Positions 22,126-34,407 are shown, counted from the first letter of the stretch. The stretch: DNA of 64,000 bases from Atriophallophorus winterbourni (GCA_013407085.1 JACCGJ010023303.1:1-64000); one strand, 5' to 3'. A program made the numbers and translations. The notes: generated from the letters alone by a model not told the origin.

Positions 22126-25100
22126 ATGGATAATAGAGTTTAAACAATTGTGTTTTCTTTTAGCTTTTCGATACTAAAATCATTCGACCAATTTAGTTTC
22201 ATTTACTTAAATTTCTCAACACTTGACAACGCGTTTACTCTGCTCGGTTAGAAAACATGAGATTTAATTCCTCAAGACCATCAATCGATCGAGTAGATAG
22301 CGTTATTGTAAATCATGTTCGATTATACCATTGTTATGAAGCACTGCTAATTTAATCAAACATCAAACACTATTTTCAAAGTGTATATAATTTTACATTT
22401 TTATCCTATAAGTGAGTTATCAAGCGTTTGATTCAAATGACGGGAAATTGGTTTTGAATTTGTAAATAGATTGACTGCGGTGACAATGGATATTTTGTCG
22501 GTTGGATCAAATCAACAAAATTTCCCCAATCCCAGTCCCCACCAAGAGAGCCGGTTTGGCCCAGCAAGAAAAATGTGACTTTTCGGTTGATTTTGTGTGA
22601 TGGTTAAATAGAAGTATTGTACCTTGTCATGTTTGACGATACAACACAGCACTAATGGGAGTGGATTATTATTTGTAATAGCAAGACAAAATTTAAAGAG
22701 ATGTGTTATCGTTAATGAGATTCTCGAAGGTGGAGCAGTGTGATAAGATCATAAACGGGTAATGTTTTTCTGTTGGTCGCCCGTTTGGCAAATAAAATTA
22801 GGAATAAATCACTGAAAATTCAGTAGAATACAAAATGGTTGGAAATCTCATTTGTTCAACTGAACCTGCGATTTTTATGTAATATAAAAGTGGCGATTTT
22901 AGTTTACCCACTTTCGAAGAGCAGAGAAGTTTGTTAGATGTTTGGTAAAGAAATGATAAGGTAAGAATTTTTTGTGTAGCACAAACTCCCATATTTAATG
23001 TGATGCAGGAATGATTAAAAATTGCTTTTTATCTTAAAAGTTACTTAATAAGGTTTAATTAAAGTGCAGTATATTCAGAAAAAACGGTGGAAAACGTTTA
23101 ATCAGCCAGTAAGCTCACTGAATCAAGTTAAAGTATTTTTAAAAAATAGTTACAAAAGCATTTAATCGTTCATGTTGCAGCAATTTCACGATTTCAATAA
23201 GGACCATGATGTTCTGAATCTAAGTCTCGCCACATATTAGAGCATCGACCTGGTGGAACATATCAGCCTACTGCATCAACTTACAACGTGATTAATCCGT
23301 GGATGCGTGAATAATCGGATCGTAATTCATAAAAATAATGCTTTAAAATCGAATACACACTTAGAATGTAACAACGTAGCACTCCAAATAATAGAAACCA
23401 GTATATTCCACATTGCTGATTTCCGAATTTTCCTCAGTTGTTGTTGAATCTACATTGTGAATGTATGGCTTTTGCCATTTGGCCAAGTATGAAGATTCGA
23501 GATGTGAAGGCTCATTTTACCTATACGAGTAGGCATGAAATGTTCCTTATTCTTTATTCATTCAATACAATTTGCTGAGACATTTTATTTCAAGTTTCAG
23601 CATTGTGAGTAACAATGAAAAGCTAATACACCGCAAGTTCAGAATCAGGAATAATGGTGAAATATGTAGGAACGATTACTGGACATTGGATTGACACATC
23701 AAACCAAAACTCTATTTCTCTCATATAAATACACAGAAAACACAAAAGCATATTGTGTTATGCCACAAAAGTTAAATGCAGTTTGAATTATAATGGAATT
23801 CTGTATCGGATTAAACTAAGCATATCAACATGGTTGAAATATTTCGCATGACAGGCTTTTAGAGAAAAATTGATTTAAATTTCAACTTTGAACAAGGCTT
23901 TGTACAACGTTTGTCTTGCAATTCAAATGTCTTCATTTGTAACGCGATGCAAGGATATCAATAAACAGGTAATTGGACAATTCCCGCTATAACATCTTCG
24001 CATTCAGAATAAAATGTAGTGATATATCATTGTTACAGAATAAATTCGTCATTATATTGGTTGAAAGCATTTCACCTAAATCAATATTGTTCAACTTGCT
24101 AGATTTTAATCATTTATTTATCAGCTTGAAAAGACGTATTCATAAAGTAGCCTCGAATACCCGAAATCCATTATTCAAATTTGATCGCAAACATTAATCC
24201 TTAGTAATAACCAGCTGATCGATATCGTAACGGCTATGAATCAAGATGTACACATCAGAAACTTACGTTTACATTTAACGCAGACTGAAACTGAATTTTT
24301 AGATTGCATTCACATTTACCTCTATAATATTCAAGTGAACTCAGCTAAATTTACCCACCACCGCTGTTTTTTCGACGTCACATTTAAACAAGATTCGCTG
24401 AAAATGCTTGAAACGGAAGCGTACAACATCCGAGAAACCAAAAGTAGAGTGTACTTGAATGTATGTGTAGCAAGTTTGTTTTTAGCTTTTCAATACGTGA
24501 TCCGCATTCTATCTAAAATTTAATATTCCAAAATGTTTGGTTTTTCGATCGTGGCCAGCTGCAGATTCATTATCAAACTACTTTATTTAGCAATGCCGAA
24601 TTTCTTCTTCTTTATCTGTATGACATAAATAAATATAGCTACTCATTAGTAACAAGTCAGATAAAATTTGCGAAATTTCAACGTAATATTTGTATTGCAG
24701 TGGACCTAATTAACATTACAATTAATGTTTTATTCGTGACGCAACCTCTAAAGGTATTGGAGCATGTATAATGCTGCTAATCAAATGAACGTTTCCAAGG
24801 GATTTGACTATATTGAATGCCATTATCGGTTAACCAAATATTGATACGAACTTTAGCTCGAAGGTTCATCTTTTAAGGTTCAATTCTCTCAAAGAGGAGA
24901 GGGGAAATAAATCTAAATTGATATTTTAACTGATCGTGATGGCTAATGAGATAAACTAATACTTGTTACTGAGAAGTATTTACAAACATAATCTCAAGTA
25001 TATATGGGAATTTTTCTTTTTAAACATGAATTATGGGAGTCGACTTAAGTTTCGGCTAAAGCAAAGGTGATTTCTGATTTTTTTAAATTGTTTTGCAATT

Positions 25101-25237
25101 CGAGATGGATGTTGCTACTTGAGTGTAAAATGTTTTCGCTTTTATTAGACACTACTCGTCCAGTAAAATTATTACGAATATCAAGAACAAAAGAAAATTT
25201 AGTATTGCAACAAACTCAATCATTTCATGAGAAGTTG
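22126..25237. other. Gene-free AT-rich stretch
   Basis: No recognisable gene, RNA or transposon. Short frames at 22798-22992, 23973-24197 and 24236-24523 carry no domain I recognise. Confidence 0.45.
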
Positions 25238-25239
25238 TC

Positions 25240-25272
25240 TCAGTTCAGTTCAGTTCAGTTCTGTTCAGTTTG
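25240..25272 (-). repeat. CR1 3' terminal short tandem repeat
   Basis: Four to five copies of CAGTT/CTGTT on the plus strand (AACTG on the element strand) close the 3' end. Similar AACTG/ACTTA runs end the two related 3' UTRs near 42125-42145 and 42310-42330, which marks them as one lineage. Confidence 0.8.
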
Positions 25273-25478
25273 CACAGGACGATATGTGGCAGAGTCGCCA
25301 ATCGAGCGTCCAGAATACTTCCGGTGGTAAGCCAAAAGAGCGTCCACCACTTCGAATAGTAGGTTCAATATTCTTCTGGTATGACTTTGGCTGGAATGCA
25401 ACAGAAAAACTCCCTCACCCAATAGGTGAGGAGAGACATTAGTGCGTTCCAACGACAAATTGAAGAACAACTATAAAA

Positions 25479-28345
25479 TTAGGGATAAAAATTGGGAAAC
25501 ACAGAGCGCCAGATCGAGTCTAGTCTATCTTTGAAGCACGTTACTGATGTAGAACAAACTACCTCTTCGGGCAGACAGTTCCAATGATTCACTACCCTTT
25601 CGCTAAAGAAGTGCTTACGTGCATTAGACCTGACATGTTGCTTTGCCAGTTTCAGTGAATGGCCTCGAGTACCTACCACTGGCGCAAGAGCATACATATC
25701 AGCCGGATCAATAGAACTAAAGCCTCTAACGATTTTAAAGGTCTCGATCAGATCCCCACGTAGTCGCCTTCTTTTTAGCGAGAAGAGATCTAGACTCAAC
25801 AGTCGTTGTTCATATGACTTCCCAGATTGCCCTTTAATCATACGAGTAGCTAGGCGCTGAACACCTTCAAGCGTGGCAATGTCCTTTTCCAAGTAAGGAG
25901 ACCAAGCTTGAACGCAATACTCGAGATGAGGTCTCACTATCGCTTTATACAATGGGATGAAAACCTCCGGGGACCTGCAGGATAAAACTGATCGGAGGCG
26001 AAAGAGCTGGTTCCTAGCGCGTTGTGCAGCAGCTGCACATTGATCAGCCCATTTAAAGTCCGCTGAAACCGCAATACCTAAGTCCCGGACTTTTGATACC
26101 CCAGTTATCTCCAGTATGTTATCAGGTCCAGCAACCTGCAGCTTCGTTGCAGCTTTGGACAGAAGATAGCTTTTGGAGAAGTTGACTGGTAGATCCCACG
26201 TGGAAGACCACTTGATGACCTTTTCTATATCCTCAAAAAGATCCTGTTCGTTCAGCGATCCGATAAACTTGACATCGTCTGCAAAAATATAGCAGGGACA
26301 CTTAAGCGAGGATGCCAAATCATCGATGAAGATAAGAAAGAGTAGTGGGCCTAGTACTGAACCCTGCGGGACTCCACTAACAACTCCTGCTTTCGCGGAA
26401 TACATATTGCCTATGCGAACGCGAAAATACCGATTGCTCAAGAAGTTTGTGATCCAGTTCTTTAGAGGGCCATCGATACCTATTAGTCCAATCTTCATTG
26501 CAAGCAACCTGTGGTTTACCGAGTCAAAGGCTTTACAGAAGTCCAAGTAGAGAACTTCGACCTGGTGGCCTTTATCTAGCCTCCTAGTGACCTCATTAGA
26601 AAACATAATAGGTTCGTTAGGCAAGACTTCCCTTTTAGAAAACCATGCTGAGCAGAGTTTAGCAACGAACCAGAGACAAGGTGGCGACAGATCCTGTCCC
26701 TAATAAGTCTCTCTAGGGTTTTGCAAAGGATACTAGTAAGGCTTACAGGTCTGTAGTTGCAAACTGAAGATCGACTGCCACCTTTATGTATAGGAATCAC
26801 ATCAGCCTGCTTCCAAGCACTCGGAATATACCCATACCTTAAGGATGCGTTAAAAAGGCGACCCACCGGTTGTGCTAATACAGGCGCCAGGTTCTTAATA
26901 ACTTGAGGGTGAATACCATCCGGGCCCGCAGATTTATGTGGATTTGTAGCTTCAAGCGCAAGCCTAACCTCATTATCAGTGAAAATTATTTCATCGAGGG
27001 TAGGAACGCTATCTGACCTTATGTCCACTGGCATATTCGGGAGATCAGTTTGGCGATCAGGCCTCTGAACAGCTCGAAAATGTTCGAGAAAAGCCGAAGC
27101 CTTTTCAGAATCTGAATCTAGTTGAGATCCATTGTCCAGTTGAAGGTTGCCTATGCAATCGCGAGTTTTGCCTTTGGATTGTGCATAGCTATAGAAACGC
27201 TTTGGGCACTGTCTTATATTACATGCCAGTCGTGCCTCAAATTCACGTTTTGCCTTACGTTGGCTTCCCACAGCCTTATTTCTAAGTAGTTTATACCTTG
27301 TCCAGGCCCATTGTGTCTGAGAAGCTTTGTAAGTTTTCCAGGCACGGTCCCGGATTTTAATACCACGGCGCATCGATGGTGTCCACCACTGTGGCTTGTT
27401 GCGTCTTTTGACGTGCACCAACGGAGCAAATCTGTCTTGCAGTGTGGACAGACAATGGTGAATAAGCTGCCAGTTTGCTGCCATATCATCACCAGAAGAT
27501 TGTGACAAGATCTGATCTGCTTCTTCTGAGACAACACTCCAGTCTACCCTATTGAAGTTGCGCTTTAGTTTCGGAGGCGGTTTGTCATACCTGAGAAGTA
27601 GCTGGAAGCTAATCATGATGTGATCACTTTTCCCTAGTGGGGAAAGATATTGCACCTGTCGAACCATTTGCTCATTCGAAGATATAACAAGATCCAGGAC
27701 CGAAGGTTCACAGCCATGTCGGAACCTTGTAGGCTCAGTTACATGTTGGCTCATAGCATGTCTGTGGGTCCATTCTATGAAGTCCTCAGACATCTTATCA
27801 GCTTGGCAGCTCTGGTTAGGCCAAGATATGTGTGGTAGATTAAAGTCACCCACCATAAGAACCTGAGACCCAAGCGCACGTAGTGAACTCAAATTCTCAA
27901 GCAAGTTATACATATCCTGTACTCCTGAATGGGGACTCAAATAAACGCACGCTATTACCGTAGATTGCTTATAGGAGTGAATGAGACAGGAGCTAAGTTG
28001 CACATTGTGCGTGCCAAGCCTAACGTTTAACTCTGAGGTACGGAGGCCTAACCTGAGAAGAATAGCAACACCGCCACCTTGTAATGCACCCGGTCTATCA
28101 CACCTGATCACGGAATAGCTGTTACCAACTATATCAGGAATGTCATCAGATGCAGAGAGCCAGGTTTCTGTCAGTGCAATTACATGCGGTCTCAACTCAT
28201 GTGCAAGGATGGAGAGTTCAGACCATTTGTTTCGGATGCTACATGCATTCCCGAGTAGCACTGTGGCGGCAGTGTCACGTAATCTATTCCCAATTAGTCT
28301 TGTGTGATTCTCGGGCGGAGTACCCGAGAAGTCAGCACGTTTTTT
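25479..28345 (-). pseudogene. CR1-like ORF2: endonuclease and reverse transcriptase, one frameshift
   Basis: The first frame (open from upstream of 28345 to 26576) carries the endonuclease: NACSIRNKW, TETWL, GDFNLPHISW, GKSDH. It leads into the RT start (ADVIPIHKGGSRSSVCNYRPV). The second frame (26624-25479) carries motif A LDFCKAFDSVNH, GVPQGSVLGPLLFLIFI, the FADD catalytic box and the thumb/C-terminal region ending FPNFYP. The two frames are offset by what looks like a one-base deletion shortly after SCLTNLL. ORF2 overlaps the end of ORF1, so translation by reinitiation or frameshifting would be needed. Confidence 0.9.
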
Positions 28346-29601
28346 GGCGTGCTGCTTGCGATAGCCGAGTCACCTGGTGCGGCCTCAACACCAGCTGTAC
28401 ACTGCAGGTTGCTAACCACGAGCTGTGGAATTACAGGGATAATAATACGACCACAGACCTCATCCTCGGACGCGTCCAAGAATTCTTCGTCTGATGAAGC
28501 CCCATCCTTTTCGGATGAACGGCGCCCTCGATTTGACGTTACTTCGGAACGAGAATCTATTAGCTTTGTAAAACCCCGCTTGTCGTTATTAGAGGTCTTA
28601 ACAATCTGATCCCTCCTATTTGAAGCGGAAGAGTATTGTCTTATCCAGGAGGGAGGGTTGTCCGGCTTAACCTGCAGTTTGTCTAGAGTTGCTTCGGCGA
28701 TGTGGTCAGCCTTAGATAGTAAAGCGTCCCGATCCGCCTGGTATTTGAATTCTACCAGGATTGGCCTAGGGCGATTATCCATCTTCCATTTTCCAACACG
28801 GTGAATTCGCATTGTAGGAGTGGAAGGCCTCAGACCTACCATCCGGATAAGATCGCTGATACATCTGCGATCTAAATCTTTTCTAGACTTCGATTCCTTA
28901 ATAAATGGCTCTACTCGATTAAAAACCAGTACATTTCGTGTTCTAGTTTTTGGAGCAGGGGTGCCACGCAGTGTATCGAATTGCTTGCGCAAATCATTCA
29001 ATTCCTGGATAATGTGATCCAGTGCGGGTGATCCGGCAACATTTTCATGTTGCTTCCGTTGGGTAGTAGCTTTATTCGCCTTCCTACGCCTCTTCGGAAT
29101 CTCTGCTACAGTAACCACCCTGCTAGTAGAAGCTCGCATTGGAGAACGAGATAGCTGGCCATTTATGTCTGCGTCCTGTGTGGATGCAGTTTTTTTGGCG
29201 TTCTTGGTAGCACGCTTTTTAGATTTGACCACCTTAGAAGAGGTAGTCTGCTTGTTAGGACGTCGTAGCTGGCCAGATTTGTCAGCTATGCTAGTGCCAG
29301 CCATTGTATCAGAACTTACACTAGCCCTCACAACAGATGCAAACGTTGGGGCAGGTATAGAATCTGACGAGCAAGGCAACGTCCGACTATTCCTTGGTTT
29401 TAAACAAGCGGCGTCTGTGGCAGCCTGCTGACAGCCGCTACAGTACCACTGCAACCAGCGGTACTTCGCATAAATCCCATAGTGAGATTTATGTATACCT
29501 GAGCAGCTAGGATGAGCCCAAAGCTTGCATGCTGTGCACTCAATTCCTTTTGCCACCATTTTGCCACATTTTACATTGAGGCATGAATTTCTAGTACTCA
29601 T
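28294..29601 (-). CDS. CR1-like ORF1 protein with PHD-like zinc finger
   Basis: 435 residues from the ATG at 29601 (the frame is open 13 codons further up, but that codon is TTG). Residues about 7-57 form a PHD-like finger: CLNVKC, IECTACKLWAHPSC and WYCSGC. A basic Lys/Arg-rich middle follows, then a conserved ORF1 block (TRNVLVFNRVEP ... RPRPILVEFKYQADRDALL) that resembles the RRM-like RNA-binding segment of LINE ORF1 proteins. It likely binds element RNA as a chaperone. The stop codon lies inside the open ORF2 frame. Uninterrupted. Confidence 0.88.
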   Translation of the reverse strand: MSTRNSCLNVKCGKMVAKGIECTACKLWAHPSCSGIHKSHYGIYAKYRWLQWYCSGCQQAATDAACLKPRNSRTLPCSSDSIPAPTFASVVRASVSSDTMAGTSIADKSGQLRRPNKQTTSSKVVKSKKRATKNAKKTASTQDADINGQLSRSPMRASTSRVVTVAEIPKRRRKANKATTQRKQHENVAGSPALDHIIQELNDLRKQFDTLRGTPAPKTRTRNVLVFNRVEPFIKESKSRKDLDRRCISDLIRMVGLRPSTPTMRIHRVGKWKMDNRPRPILVEFKYQADRDALLSKADHIAEATLDKLQVKPDNPPSWIRQYSSASNRRDQIVKTSNNDKRGFTKLIDSRSEVTSNRGRRSSEKDGASSDEEFLDASEDEVCGRIIIPVIPQLVVSNLQCTAGVEAAPGDSAIASSTPKNVLTSRVLRPRITQD

Positions 29602-29650
29602 ATCGGACAGATAATAGTATGAGTAATGAAAAGTTACCAAAAATACAAGC

Positions 29651-32040
29651 TGATTTTATCGCTAGCGTAATTAGTCAGCAAAATATGGAGAATATAGTAA
29701 AATAGTGATTCTATTTTACTGCAAATTCAAGGAATAGTGAAAATTCGTAATATTTTATCGGAGCGTGGAAAATACAACCGAATTGAACGTACCGCGCAAT
29801 CTTTTTTTATAGTACACACTTGCGAAACTTTCTTGACACATAACCTCAAATGATTAGATATGTTGTTGTTTATTGTTGACCTCATTAATTCATTGTCGCC
29901 AATGCATGTGCGTCACAAGCACATGATAGTTTCATGCTCCACTGCTTTTCGAATGACTAAACTGCCTGATTTGTAGGGAAAAATCTCACTGCGATAGGCA
30001 GTACTCGGACAAACAATGTCAGTTGAATCATCTAATATTCACCCTATAGGTTTCCCCCTAAGCTTGTATTGGATTTTTATCTTTTTGCCTAGCAAATTAG
30101 ATGGCGCGATTATCGTCACTTCTCTTCGATGTATAGCAATTTGATCTACGTCTTATTTTTTGCCAAATATTGTCCTATCTTCGACACTTGGCATGAGAGC
30201 ATTGCTATTCCAGTTCTGTTTGCACACTGTCGGCATCTACCAGACGCGCACATAAGGATAAGTTTATGAAAACCATTTGTTTACAAAATACATTATAATT
30301 GTAGCTAAACTCCGACAAATTGTTAATTTGCGCAAAATTAGGCAACACTCAAAATACGAATAAACGAGGAACATTGCCAGTCCTTTGTTGTTGAGTGGAC
30401 TAGATAGTGAAGAAACTTCATCGGCCGTATCGCAATAATTGTGCTTTCCATTCCAAGACAAATGATCACAATTCAAAACAAACGTTTTACGGTAAAAATT
30501 ATTTAATTAATTGCAACTTCCATCTTCTTACCTACTTGGATGTGCATTTACAAAAGCCAACGAAACTCTATTCACCCATAAAACGAAAACAGGATATCGC
30601 GGTGAAAGAAGACAAATGAACCTTAGTCACAAAATGTAGCAGATAAAGTGTGTAATAAAATTCGTCACACAGACATGACGAATTGTTAGAAGACACGTGG
30701 GCTTAAATTTATTTGAGATGGTAAGACTGAAAGCCTCCACAATCCAAACCCACGCATTACAAAATACATCGTTTGATAGTTAGTCTACTTTGTCTATTGG
30801 AGGAAAACGCACAAGAGAATTTCTTTCGACCAGAGACATATTCTTTGAATCAAATATCTGCATGGACGGTAACAAAGAATCAATGAGACTACTTTTAATC
30901 TACATATAGAATAAACATCACAACTATCTACCATAAATTCCAGAGCGACGGAAATATGATGTATAAAATAGATTGATTTTTAGGGCCTTCATCTCCACAA
31001 AATTTCACACTGATTATGCTTCCATATTTGACGACCAGTCATTCCCAAATTATATACAATCTAGTTAACACTCGATGAGTATTAATTACTAACGTGACTA
31101 CAATTTTCATTCATTTTTCTTTATTTTTCCCCGTTCGATATCACGATCATGAATTTGTAGATTGAAAAGTTAGCAGACCCTTCTGCGGCTACCAAAATCT
31201 TCTCCTCAGTATACAGAAACAAATAATTTGGTCGCCAGTCACTATGGCTCGACAAAATTTTTCAGAAGTTCTTTTGTAGCTTTCGGATTTTAATTGCAAT
31301 AAGAACAGCAATAATAAGTTCACAACTACCGGAAGTGCAATGTTTCTTCTTTTCTGACTTTATTGTGGATACGTTCGTCTTACTTATTTTAGTTATTCTT
31401 TCTGATAGCGATTTGTCAAATGTTAAGATTACACTCTATTATAAAGCGAACTCTCATTAGGAAATTATTAAGATACAAAAGCATTAGGCATAGACTATAT
31501 TTTTACTTACGGTTCACAAGATATGATATAAGGTTAGCAATTTTGATCGCGACGACATTTTTGACAGTGCAGTGAACCTAAAAAAAACGTAAATTTAAAA
31601 TTTTGAAGCGTGAGCTAAAGTTTTAATGATATGGTTTAGAGAGTTTGTTTTGCACGAGACAATCCTAATTATGACTATCAGACAGCAAATTCTAAAAGAT
31701 GAGAAATGGTTCTATGTATCTTATGATGCCTAGATAATGAACGATGATATAGTCTGAATTCTTAGCTGAACTGAAATAGAACAGTTGGGCCAAACGTGTG
31801 AGGAATCCCGTTCAAATTTACGTCGGCCACATTGAATTGCGACCTATCTTACTACATTTGGATCAAATGGGTTAAATATAGATAAAAAAATTAAAATTTG
31901 AAAAAAGAAACTAGAACTGTATTTCAAATCCTGTTAACTCGCGAATAGAATTTGAAACGCAATAAAATATATGTTAAGAACGGCATTATTTGTCGGGTAT
32001 TCGAAGTTTTAGCGATTTAAAGATATTGGATTTTTCCAGA
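29651..32040. other. Gene-free stretch
   Basis: No supported gene or repeat. The first part may include the element 1 5' UTR. Confidence 0.4.
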
Positions 32041-32042
32041 TT

Positions 32043-32105
32043 TTGGAGTGCTCACACATCCTGCAATTACACACAACAACCGGTTTCTGCCGGTTGCCTA
32101 GATTT
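32043..32105 (-). repeat. F1 repeat fragment
   Basis: GTGCTCACACATCC, ACACACAACAACCGGTTTCTG match the F1 unit start and the ribozyme 3' half in minus orientation. The rest is lost. Confidence 0.5.
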
Positions 32106-32250
32106 TATTGAACATTCATCAACATATCTCAAACGTTTGACCTGACAATTGTTGCTGATTGACTACATTTTATTTTGCTCATCAACAAATCTGCATCTTT
32201 GAACATAAATTAATTTTCATTTGCACGCATTTCCATCACACACATCAACC

Positions 32251-32288
32251 CCACGACCGGCTTCGTGCTGTTTGTACTCATCAGGTAG
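32251..32288 (-). ncRNA. Type I hammerhead ribozyme motif, F2 copy a
   Basis: Element strand: CTAC, core CTGATGA, GTAC, loop AAACA, GCAC, GAAG, CCGGTC, GTGG. Stem I pairs CTAC/GTGG with one U.G. Stem II has one A.C mismatch. The last A of GAAA is G, which can still wobble-pair with the U at 16.1. Cleavage would follow the C of GTC. This is the best F2 copy in the window. Confidence 0.75.
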
Positions 32289-32491
32289 AGACTGTAAGAT
32301 TAGGATACACTGGAGCTTTAAACAGTGGAATAATGGTAAACAAGTTTAGCTTGTATGCAACTGTTAGATAAGGTTGAAACGACCAACCTGTTCAATCACA
32401 TGAGCCCACTTCGTGTAGACATGGATTGAACCAATGACCATGAACAGAAAAGCTCATTTACATGCATTACCATCACACATACACATACACA

Positions 32492-32529
32492 CCACAACCG
32501 TATTTGTGCTCTTTGCACTCATCAGTTAT
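32492..32529 (-). ncRNA. Hammerhead ribozyme, F2 copy b, core mutated
   Basis: Element strand: CCATAA, CTGATGA, GTGC, loop AAAGA, GCAC, then AAAT where GAAA is required, CGGTT, GTGG. Stem II is a perfect GTGC/GCAC, but loss of G12 predicts inactivity. Together with copy a it shows what the F2 parent looked like. Confidence 0.7.
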
Positions 32530-32589
32530 GGACAGTAGGATCAGGATACACACGCGCTTTAAACACTGGAAGAATGGTAGATTGGTATG

Positions 32590-33397
32590 AATAGTAAATT
32601 AAATCTATTATGAGATTATGGTGTTTTCTTCGTTGTATACTGTATTTGATTTATTGTACATATTTCGTTATTATTTTGTTATAATGCCCACGTAAATTTC
32701 TAGAAAATTTGAATATAGTAATTACGTCGGGCTCAGCAAATTGTTGCGTTTGATCTGTCAAATGTTTCATCAATACGCCATGTGTTTAGTGTACCCAAGT
32801 AATCGGAAAACACTGTTCAACGTAAAATGGCAAACAAATCAAAAGAAACCACACATGATAGACTTGTCCTTAAATAGAAACGTGATCAGTGTGAATAATA
32901 TATTCACATTGTGTATATATTTACATGTATATACTATCATAAAGCAACAATGAAAAGTCGTTAGACCTGAATCTTACACGTATACATTAGCAAGTCTGTT
33001 AACAACCTTATTAACATAATTCCCTGTGTGTTCACATAGAAAATAGCAAAGATTAAAAATGATAATCTTGCATTTGATTTTCAATTAAAAAGAAAATGAA
33101 CACTTTTAAATTATTTGTTTGTATTCTCCTTCAAAAGGCAACGAATTCGAAAAATTTCAATTTATGGTTATAAGCGGCACTGCATTCGGAACTTAAATGT
33201 AACTGATACATTAAAAATGGCACAATTCACATCAATTTTATTTTAAACACATATTAGAACTAAATATTTAAGTCACAAACCACACCGAGTCATTAATATT
33301 GAATCATATTGAATCTAGTTTAGATTGAAAAAGCTCGACAAAGACATTCAATGGTCGTAAAGTCAACCAAGAGACCAGCATTTTTTTCGGTGTAATA
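32590..33397. other. Gene-free stretch
   Basis: Nothing recognised between the F2 dimer and the LTR element. Confidence 0.5.
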
Positions 33398-33581
33398 TGT
33401 AGTAGAATGACCACTACAATAATGTCAACAAGAATGTTGGAGGAAAGGCACAGAAGATGGAGGATTTATCGCGGTAGCCAAAAGGTGCACAAGAGTACAG
33501 CGGAAGCAATCACGGAACACGAATCAAGAGGAAGTGTATATCAAGGTCAATTGTTAGATACAGTAAAACAATGTTGTTACA
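33398..33581 (-). repeat. 3' LTR of the Gypsy-type element
   Basis: Starts TGTAGTAGAATG and ends GTTGTTACA on the plus strand. Same length as its partner at 36464-36647. Confidence 0.85.
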
Positions 33582-34096
33582 CAATCCCCTTCCAAGAAGT
33601 CTGGTCAGAGGAGACTTCTGATCAGGAATTGACATTTGAACGGGTTAAGCGTTTTCAGGTCGTTCCAGGATGGAACTTAGTCTCTCAGCAACCAGTCAGT
33701 TCGAAGTCAGCCAAGGCACTTGATCTGCGTGGATTGGTTATCGGTGGTGAGCAGGGTATGATACTCAAAAAACCGATAATTACTAAGCCGAGTCACGTCT
33801 CACATGGAGTGAACGTGCTGCCAGAACCGAATCACATGGTGTGAACGTCCTGCTACCGGGAATCGCCCGTCTGGCATGGTCTTAGTATGAACCCAGTATC
33901 AGCAGATGTAGGCACATCTGTAGGCTTGTCAACGGAGAACTAGATGCTTCGAAAACATAGTCTGTGCTGAGAAGTTCCTGCGCACCCAGGGTAGATTACG
34001 AACGGCCTCGCCTGCAGAAAGCTGAGTGGCGTGTAGTCGGGCTGATAAGGAACTTGTCTGATAGGTTTCGTGTAGGGCGGTGTGTGCTCATCGTTG

Positions 34097-34320
34097 GGGC
34101 TACCTGGTAAGATTGCGACCAGCATCGGTGATCCGGGGGTTTCCATAGTTTCCACAGCAAAAGGTGCATGTGTACCGGAATGGAATACACGAAGGATGTG
34201 TGTATTTTGGGCTACCGGGTAGGATGTCGACAAGCGTCGGTGATCCGCGGGTGGCGTGTGCCACGGTTTCTACACCGGGAGGTGCATGTGTACCTGAGAA
34301 ATGAGAAGAAAAAAACTCTC
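34097..34320 (-). repeat. Tandem duplication, about 112 bp, in the Gypsy 3' region
   Basis: GGGCTACCTGGTAAGAT (34097) and GGGCTACCGGGTAGGAT (34209) begin two copies that share CGGTGATCCG and GGTGCATGTGTACC. They lie between integrase and the 3' LTR. The palindrome-like ATACACGAAGGATGTGTGTAT between the copies recurs with one change next to the 5' LTR (near 36427). Confidence 0.75.
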
Positions 34321-34407
34321 TGGGGCATAAGTTTATGGCCACGACCGAGTTATACAGATGAGGTATGTGAAAGCATGCACGGGCATATACCATGTGATAA
34401 TAATACG

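Larger units (their letters stand above)
25238..29650 (-). mobile_element. Near-full-length CR1-like LINE, element 1
   Basis: On the minus strand: ORF1 (29601-28294), an overlapping ORF2 (about 28345-25479), a 3' UTR of about 210 bp, and a terminal tail of short repeats (plus strand CAGTTCAGTTCAGTTCAGTT near 25240-25260). CR1-clade LINEs typically end in short tandem repeats rather than poly(A). A single frame shift in ORF2 near 26605-26615 is the only coding defect I find, so this is a young copy. The 5' limit is uncertain and may lie somewhat beyond 29650. Confidence 0.9.
32215..32585 (-). repeat. F2 hammerhead repeat, head-to-tail dimer
   Basis: Two minus-strand F2 units whose ribozymes lie 241 bp apart (32251 and 32492). 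The spacer contains the whole unit, including GTTCAATCC-like sequence (plus strand GGATTGAACC), a hairpin GGTTG/CAACC around GTCGTTT, and paired AACAGTGG/CCACTGTT. The second unit ends at GAAGAATGGTAG near 32581. Confidence 0.85.

Noticed and set aside
24236..24523. 95-codon open frame starting with ATG
   Set aside because: No known motif and no splice context; such lengths occur by chance in this much AT-rich sequence.
33407..33844. 145-codon plus-strand frame
   Set aside because: Starts inside the 184-bp LTR and runs through the Gypsy 3' region; the coding strand of the element is minus.
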